Assembly (NCBI GenBank): GCA_002104935.1 | Contig: MCGT01000011.1 | Location: 62,001 to 126,000, forward strand | Direction of reading: 5' to 3' | DNA length: 64,000 nucleotides | Source: Hesseltinella vesiculosa | Lineage: Eukaryota; Mucoromycota; Mucoromycetes; Mucorales; Cunninghamellaceae | Shown: in pieces, positions 57,501 through 64,000 of the stretch | Numbering within the stretch: position 1 is the stretch's first letter | How the letters are laid out: every line of letters begins with the position of its first letter | The notes under the pieces: generated by a model | What the model was told of the DNA's origin: nothing | Seen by the model: the letters and a program-made list of their open reading frames with translations, nothing else | The model's database searches: none | Translations under genes and position numbers: made by a program

Positions 57501-58461
57501 AGGCGACACTTTTTCAAAGTTTTTATCGTCGGGGTCAATGTCCTTGGTGGTGAGGAACCGGCCGTCATCCAAAGTCATTTCACGGTTTTCCAGCAAGTTG
57601 TTGAGGATAGGAAGGACGTTGCGCTCGGCCTTTTCAATGCCGTCCAGAACCAAGATACGGCCGTGGATGGCAGCGCGCACAGCAGCTTGGTCCACATAAG
57701 AAGAAGTCCCGTTGGTCAGTTCACGACGTTGTTTCAAATCTGCATCTGTGACATCTTTTGACAAGGCAACGTATTCAATTCTTAAAAATACTGGAATAAG
57801 AATCATGCTTCCCAGTCTTGTACCACGTCCCTTTTTTTTTTTTTTTTTCGCATCACACGTGGTTAGCCCCATCCTTCTTCACAGACTTACTCCCGCTGTG
57901 TCATTTCGGCATATTTCATCACCAATTGACGACGCAATGGACCAGGAGGGCCGATCAAAAAGATATCTTGGCCAAGCTAACAACAAGACCGTTCAGTTAT
58001 TCCACCCTACTTTTTTTTTTTTTTTTTTTTTACCTTATCCTTTTGCATCATCCTTTAAAAATCACATGAAAAAAAGGTGGATATCAAAACAGGTCAGCTT
58101 CCAAAAGAGCGGTGAAAAAAAAAGGGGGAAAGGACGCTTACCAACGCAAATGGCGCAATACTTCTTGGGAGTCATTGTATAAATGGCCTTCTTGCAGAGG
58201 AACCAATTCAGGATTAGCAGCAGGTACAACTGGCATGACTACATCGCCAATGCGAACAGACTTCACTCGGACTAAAGATACAAAAGTAAAAACCATTTAA
58301 AAATCATAGGCAGGCAGACGTCGACTACTTTGGTTATTATTACCTTCATGAATCAATTGATCATCGTCAGAATCAGTCCAGCCATCAACCTCTGCTGTCA
58401 GTGTCTTTCCCAGTTGCTTTAGGCGTCTACGGGCCTGCTTTTGTGATTGAGAGGTAGACAT
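51513..58461 (-). CDS. VWA8: VWA8-type AAA+ ATPase with von Willebrand A domain (1876 aa)
   Basis: VWA8 is a large midasin/dynein-like AAA+ protein, mitochondrial in animals. Twenty exons (58344-58461, 58142-58271, 58034-58052, 57891-57976, 57479-57780, 56697-57416, 56520-56632, 55793-56452, 55562-55730, 55291-55491, 54945-55231, 54795-54892, 54647-54704, 53086-54588, 52524-53029, 52329-52448, 52027-52262, 51825-51956, 51675-51744, 51513-51615) give 1876 aa, close to the ~1900 of the human protein. AAA1 has a degenerate Walker A (IGPPGPLRRQ, residues 97-106). AAA2 has GTYKGVGKSA (Lys452). AAA3 has GNQGVGKNK (Lys786) and Walker B ILVVDEAD (Asp846). A Gly-rich acidic linker precedes the C-terminal VWA domain with MIDAS DLSAS (1693-1697). 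The N-terminus (MSTSQSQKQARRRLKQLG) is basic and could target mitochondria. Confidence 0.94.
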
Positions 58462-58720
58462 TACAGCAAAATTGGAAGAAGAAGAAAAAAAAAAAGGGAC
58501 ACAATTGTGGGGAAGCGCTGCCAGCATTTTTTAAAAGCTTTGAAATTGAAACTCCATTTGCGATTTGGTCAGCAAGTTTGAAAACATCCATCATGCAAAA
58601 GAAACCGTTTATTGTAAGGAAATGCAGGCTGAAAAGGGTATGTTAATATACAAAATAAAATAAAAGGTAGGGACAGTGTATGAAAGGATGCAAGCGATAA
58701 AAAAATGAAGAGAGGGCAGC

Positions 58721-59901
58721 TTAGGCTTTTTGACTGGGTATGGCTGCCGGCGAAGGGGAAGGGGCGGGAGTGGTGGACTGGGACAAAGTCTGGATGCTGA
58801 GTAGCCGTAGATCATTTTCTGAAATTTCTGCTGCTCGATGTAACAGCGATCTAAAAAAAAAAAAAAAATAATGATGTCCGTTTGAGGGGATTTGTCATCT
58901 TGGTTCAGGGCCGTTCATCATTACCTCGGCTGCATCCAAACTTCATCCAAATCTTCACTGTCATCGTCACTATGATCCGAGTCAAATTGAAATCGAGCCA
59001 AGGCAGAGCGTTCAGCCTCCGTGCTGGGAGACTGAGGCTGGTAGCCAATGCGATCCAGGTAGAGGCGCCCGTTGCGACCCGTTCGTTTTCGAAATTGGAC
59101 ACGATCGCCCTTGACGACATGAAAATAAAACATATTTGGCACGCGGTGCGCGAACGGCTGCCATGGATACTAACAAAGGAAAGATAGGTGAGATATGAGC
59201 AAATGAAATGATCAGCCACGCACATTGGTAATGTCTTCGTATGGAGCGTCTTGTTCTTTTCGTCGTGCCAGTTCTGCGTCGATGGCTTGCTGCACCGGGC
59301 TCTTTTCTTTCTTTAGTTTACTGAGAGGGATTTTGATGGTCGTGCTATCAAAAAGAGGAGGCAAGGTGAGTTAATAGGGTAACGCCAACGAGGTGGATGT
59401 TACCCAATATCATTGACTTTGCGCTTTTTCTTAGGAGCAAAGATAGTATCGTCCTCTTCCTTTATACCGAGGGCGCGCTGGTATTCGCGGAATTTGAGCT
59501 TTTTTTCAAAAATGGTGGCGTCGAGGGCGATGGCCTCTTTGAGACCCTTTTCGCGTCGAAGTACCATTTCCAAAAGAACTTTTGCAGTCTCCAGGTCAGT
59601 GCGCAGTCGATGCAAGGAATGAACCGAGCTTTCGTCTGTCTTGCGGATCTTGCGAAAGGATTTGGTTTCGCGATGGCGAAAACATACATATGGGTCGACC
59701 TCGTTCTTGATCACGTCTTCATATTTCAAGTCGGGGATGATGTTTTGCCCTGCTCGCTTGGCACGTCTCTTTCTCCAATGCTCAAACACCGGTTCAAAAG
59801 CGGGTTCATTCAGCAACGGGTCGTCTGGTTGGACAAGTGATTGAAAGGCGTCGTAATCTGGTAACTGGGATGGGTCCTTATTTTTTTGGTGACCAAAAAA
59901 A

Positions 59902-59935
<34 letters not shown>

Positions 59936-60702
59936 AAAAGAAAATCAGCCTCCAAATTTGGTCTGGCCAAAGCGCGCACTTTTTCTTTCTTTTTTTTTTT
60001 TTTCTTTTCACCAAATGCCCCATTTCCTCTTGCCACTCGCACTCACCACGCTCAGATTAGGCAGCTGGGTATTTGTAATCTTTTCCAATTTGTACATGAT
60101 TTCTTCAAAATGATCCTCTGTGAGTAGCAAAGCCGGATGGTCCTTTTCAAACTGTTTGAGAAAGGCATCGTCCGCCTCATCCATGACGTAAGGACAGCCC
60201 ATTGTTTCCTCGACCGTCGTGGAATAGCGGATATACGTAAAAGGTGTCTTGAAATTTTTGCGATAGAGTGCATTATAAACCTCAGTTTTGATTGTCAAGG
60301 AGGCATCAGGAGTTGGGATGGAATGGGTGACTTGAGCCCCAGTAGCTACAGCCGCTTGAGCAGCCGAGATGGCAGCTTGAAGATCATGCTATGCATAAAA
60401 GAGCAGTCAGTCAGGCAAACGCCAAAAAAGGCAAGGCAGGGCAAAAAAGAAAAGACTGCCTCGGGAATTTCTTGATAAAAATCGACCTCTCCATAAAAAA
60501 AATGTACAAGCTGCTATCGTGCACACACGAGACTTACTTCTTCCTCTTCTTCTTTTTCCACTCCTGTTTCTATTTGAGGAACGTCGCGCTGCAGATAACT
60601 TGCGTCAGAAAAGTCCGGTAGTTGCGACTCTTTGTAAACAGGCAGCAAGTGTTTTGGTGAGAGTTTTTTCACACGAAACCGAGGCACCATGGAGCTGGAC
60701 AT
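58721..60702 (-). CDS. EPL1: Enhancer of polycomb-like subunit of NuA4 (491 aa)
   Basis: Epl1 scaffolds the Esa1 catalytic module of the NuA4 histone acetyltransferase. Seven exons (60538-60702, 60047-60388, 59404-59876, 59224-59344, 58925-59169, 58721-58850) total 492 codons including stop; six blocks are listed and all join in phase. The N-terminal EPcA start SSMVPRFRVKKLSPKHLLPV is diagnostic. It is followed by YVMDEADDAFLKQFEKDHP, ILTEDHFEEIM-type sequence, DPYVCFRHRETKSFRKIRKT and a Lys/Arg-rich helix. The C-terminal part has RVQFRKRTGRNGRLYLDRIG and an acidic segment (SDHSDDDSEDLDEVW). The start at 60702 was chosen because the EPcA motif begins five residues later. It is divergent from the aminopeptidase gene. 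Confidence 0.93.
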
Positions 60703-61336
60703 GTCGACAAATAAATAGCACGTTTGTCTTTTCTTTAGAAAAAGTCAATGATGTACTTCTGTTCAATAGCTGAGAGAAATGAATGAGAAACTAGCAAGGG
60801 ATGACTTTTGGTTTCCAACGACAAAGACTGTGGGAGAGAAAAAGTTTGCTGCTAACAAAAAAAAAGTCACATGAAGAAATGGGTTGGCACTCATTGCTTG
60901 ACTCACCTCGGAGAAAATTCTTTTCGGCGCATCACATGATGTTCTCTCATGGTTTTCTGCTATGGCCGACAGTCGGGTTCCGCCTCCTCGGATTCTGGAA
61001 AAAACGATGGCCAATCATTCCTAACGACTCCTTGGAGAAGGACGAATGGCAATGTTCAAAATGCCACTGCTTCAATGACGTCGCAAGGGCCAACCTAGAA
61101 TGGATGTGGATTTCCTTTTTAGTCTTCCATCGATTGCCGCGCTTTTTTGAAGCTTCTGTTCAACTGCACACAAGAAAAATAAAACTTTTTTTTTTCTTGT
61201 GTTCCTTTTCTTTCTCTTTTCTCTTCTCTTTGTTTTCTTTCTCATTGGCTGCTTCACGTAAGTGATAGGTTGTAAATAATAAAGCTGTTATTCACTCTAT
61301 GAACCCTTGCTGATTTTCATCTTTCGATTAGACACC
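60703..61336. other. Divergent promoter region between EPL1 and the aminopeptidase gene
   Basis: A 155-codon open frame on the plus strand (60801-61265) shows no domain and was not accepted. GTAAGT at 61259 and a CGATTAG acceptor at about 61332 suggest an intron in the 5' UTR of the downstream aminopeptidase gene. Confidence 0.45.
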
Positions 61337-64000
61337 ATGACTGATCAACGCCAAATCCTCCCAACCAACGTCAAACCAGTTCATTATGACCTGACGCTAC
61401 AACCTGATTTGGACACCTTTTTCTTCCAGGGTCAAGCCAACATCGAGTAAGGAACTACCGTGTGGCCCAATGCTAGAGAAAATGAACGGTTTTTTTTTTT
61501 TTAAATGGATAGCTTACTCATCCTCGAAGATTCCAACATTATTGTCTTGAACGCGCGTGATATCAAAATTCGATCCGCCTCCATCACTTGCACGTCTTTA
61601 AAAACAGAGACCAGGTAAAGTATTTCACAGCCATTGTCAGTGGTTCACCCTCTTTCTTTCAGTCAACCCGTGACATCTATTGTCTGCGACGAAAAAAAGG
61701 ACCTTTGCACTTTCTCGTTTGTCGACACCTTGCCTGCCCAATCGAAAGCAGTGTTGCATGTCCAGTTTGATGGCATCCTGAATGACCAAATGTGCGGCTT
61801 CTACCGATCCTCCTACAAGGACGCTGATGGCAACACAAAGTAAGCCATAGTGTGATAAAGTGAAAAACGGAGCTACATTAACAATGAAACCTTCTTGACA
61901 GATACATCGCCACCACCCAGTTCGAAGCAACAGATGCCCGCCGCGCCTTCCCCTGTTGGGACGAACCTTCCTTGAAGGCGACCTTTGATATCACCTTGAT
62001 TGTGCCTTCACATTTGACCGCCCTCTCCAACACCAACGTCATTTCCGAGTACGCCATCAGTGACCAGCTGAAACAAGTCAAGTACACAACGACCCCTCTG
62101 ATGTCGACCTATCTCGTCGCTTTTGTCGTCGGCCCATTTGAATACATCGAAGCTTTCACCACGGGTGAACACAACGGCCAACCCGTTCGTACTCGCGTCT
62201 ATACGCTTCCCGGCCTCGCAGAACAGGGCCGCCATGCCTTGAGTGTGTGCACCACTGCTCTGGAATATTTTGCCGAAACGTTTGGCGTACCCTACCCTCT
62301 ACCCAAACTCGACATGGTTGCCATCAATTCTTTCGAAGCAGGTGCCATGGAAAACTGGGGTCTGATCACCTACCGCACTGTGTCGCTTCTCTTTGATGAA
62401 AAGCAGTCCTCCATTGTGTCGAAAAAGCGAACCGCCTATGTAGTATGCCATGAACTGGCCCACCAATGGTTTGGTAACTTGGTCACGATGAAATGGTGGA
62501 ACGAACTCTGGGTAAGCATCCTCCCCGTGTCTCCCGTTGCGCTGACTGCTTTTGATGATACATCCAGCTGAACGAATCCTTTGCCACCTGGGTCGGATGG
62601 TTGGCCGTCGACAATATTTTCCCTGACTGGGATGTATGGACATCGTTTGTCAACGAAGACATGCCTCGCGCCCTCAACCTCGATGCTCTCCGCTCGTCTC
62701 ACCCCATCGAAGTCGCAGTCAATGATCCTGCGGAGATCCATCAGATCTTTGATGCCATCTCGTACTACAAAGGCGCCAGTGTCATCCGCATGTTGAGCAC
62801 TTGGTTGGGCGTCGATACCTTTTTGGCCGGTGTGCGCCGCTACGTCCGCCGCCACAAGTTCAGCAATGCCTCTACCAATGACCTCTGGGTTGCCCTTAGT
62901 GAAGAAGCTGGTGTAGACGTGTCTCAATTCATGGATCTCTGGACCAAACGAATTGGTGTAAGTGCACCCCTCAACAAGAGAACCACGGCTGGCTGAACTT
63001 GAATTCACTTTTTGATGCAGTATCCCGCTCTCAACGTCTCGGTGCTTCCTGAGAACAAAATCAAGGTCATCCAGTCAAGATATTTGTCCACCGGCGATCT
63101 TCAAGTAGCTGAAGACGTGTAGGCGTGATGATGAGAGAGTGTCTTGAGAAATCAATTGTTCACCCTCTCTCTCCTTTTTTCCCTGTAGCACAAACTGGTG
63201 GGTCCCCCTGGGTATCCTGAGCCCTACTGGCGTAGAAATGAATACCTTGACCGAAAAATGCCAGGAATTCTCTGTGCCTGATGGAGGACTGTTCAAACTG
63301 AATGCTGGCCAAACGGCTGTATACCGCGTCAACTACCCTCTCCAGCTGATCCGTGCCCTGGCCGAGGAAGTGAAAAAGGGGCCTCATGGGATGCTTACCA
63401 ACACCGCTGATCGTGTGGGCCTGATTGCTGACGCTGGTAATTTGAGTGTCAGTGGTGAGCAAGAGACCACTGCCTTTTTGGAGTTGGCCCTAGCTTTTGT
63501 TAATGAAGAAAACTACTTGTAAGTCGGCCACTTCTTCTTCGCTCGCTCACTCAACTTTTTTTTTTTTTACATTTCAGTGTGTGGTCTCAATTAAGTACGC
63601 ATCTAAGCAACATTTTGGGTGTCTGGTACCAAGAACCTGAACACGTAAGGAACGGATTAAAGGCTTTGCGCCGTCACTTGTTTGCACCTGTTGCCCGTCG
63701 CCTCGGCTGGGAATTCGCCGACACTGATGAATACCTGACCAACATCCTTCGTGTGCTTGCTCTGACAAACGCCGGCCGATCCAACGACATGGAGATTGTG
63801 CAAGAAGCCAAACATCGCTTTGCCCGCTTTGTTGCCGGTGATATCGATGCCCTCCACCCCAACGTACGAGGCCCTGTCTATGGCATCGTCCTGTCCAATG
63901 CCTCCAGCATTGAAGAGGAGCTAGCCTGCTGGGAACACATTCTGGAAATCTATCGCAACGAAAGCCTACCCACGGACCAGCGCCTCATTGCTCTGAATGC
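61337..64000 (+). CDS. M1-family zinc aminopeptidase, 3' truncated by window edge
   Basis: This is a puromycin-sensitive/Aap1/Ape2-type aminopeptidase that removes N-terminal residues from peptides. Exons are 61337-61446, 61513-61614, 61663-61839, 61902-62511, 62568-62957, 63021-63118, 63189-63518 and 63578 onward, about 747 codons before the edge. It starts MTDQRQILPTNVKPVHYDLT (typical M1 N-terminal beta domain). Then come GAMEN (residues 277-281, substrate N-terminus recognition), HELAHQWFGN (zinc ligands His313 and His317, catalytic Glu314) and Glu336 in NELWLNESFATW (third zinc ligand). The YYKGASVIRML motif with the catalytic-domain Tyr and the 'ATDARRAFPCWDEPSLKA' block also match. The absence of a signal peptide implies a cytosolic enzyme. 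The C-terminal helical domain continues outside the window. Confidence 0.95.

Noticed and set aside
60801..61265. 155-codon plus-strand frame with EWQCSKCHCFND resembling a RanBP2 zinc finger
   Set aside because: Only one C-x2-C pair is present, the rest is Phe/Ser/Leu low complexity, and the region is a divergent promoter with a probable 5' UTR intron.

Overview
The window is nuclear DNA from a filamentous, intron-rich fungus. Nearly every gene is broken by short introns of about 50-90 nt with GT(A/G)AG donors and long T-runs before the AG. The gene set (neurofibromin-type RasGAP, Opi1, separase, Shq1, Epl1, mitochondrial bL35, a TMEM135-like protein, a VWA8-type AAA ATPase) fits an early-diverging fungus. 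Several mobile or repeated proteins (a Tc1-like helix-turn-helix, a zinc-finger protein with a nuclease-like domain, an 'MGSALSK' methyltransferase) remind me of Mucoromycota, probably Mucorales. That placement is inference from recall, not from a search.

Layout. 1-7.7 kb: the 3' 2248 codons of a neurofibromin/IRA-like RasGAP. 7.7-12 kb: transposon graveyard with a pogo/Tigger-like transposase relic, a ~1-kb palindrome and two copies of a dispersed repeat. 12-22 kb: OPI1-like repressor facing a large separase gene. 22.3-24.3 kb: an unrecognised gene and a divergent four-helix membrane protein. 24.4-27.1 kb: ~360-bp inverted repeats around a Cys-rich, apparently broken gene, next to a truncated transposase. 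27.3-36.8 kb: WD40 protein, EH-like protein, TMEM135-like protein, a multi-pass Rrt8/EI24-like protein, F-box protein, mitochondrial bL35.

37.1-43.1 kb is the most unusual region. A coiled-coil gene and the start of a putatively N-myristoylated methyltransferase gene are present twice as direct ~930-bp copies. Between the copies lies a ~2.65-kb insert. It carries a two-zinc-finger/PD-(D/E)XK-like gene with an in-frame stop, a second inverted copy of the zinc-finger segment as a 425-bp arm, and a tandem array of ~58-bp units built on TTAGGTTGAACCTAA.

43.3-64 kb: SHQ1, an unrecognised Ser/Pro-rich 778-aa protein, a second repeat-rich interval (49-51.5 kb), the complete 20-exon VWA8 gene, EPL1, and the first ~747 codons of an M1 aminopeptidase running off the right edge.

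The housekeeping genes form no operon-like group. They are an ordinary mix of Ras signalling, lipid transcription control, mitosis, ribosome/snoRNP assembly, chromatin acetylation and protein turnover. I rebuilt exon structures by hand from splice consensus and reading-frame continuity. Where total coding length came out as a whole number of codons I give the exon joins.
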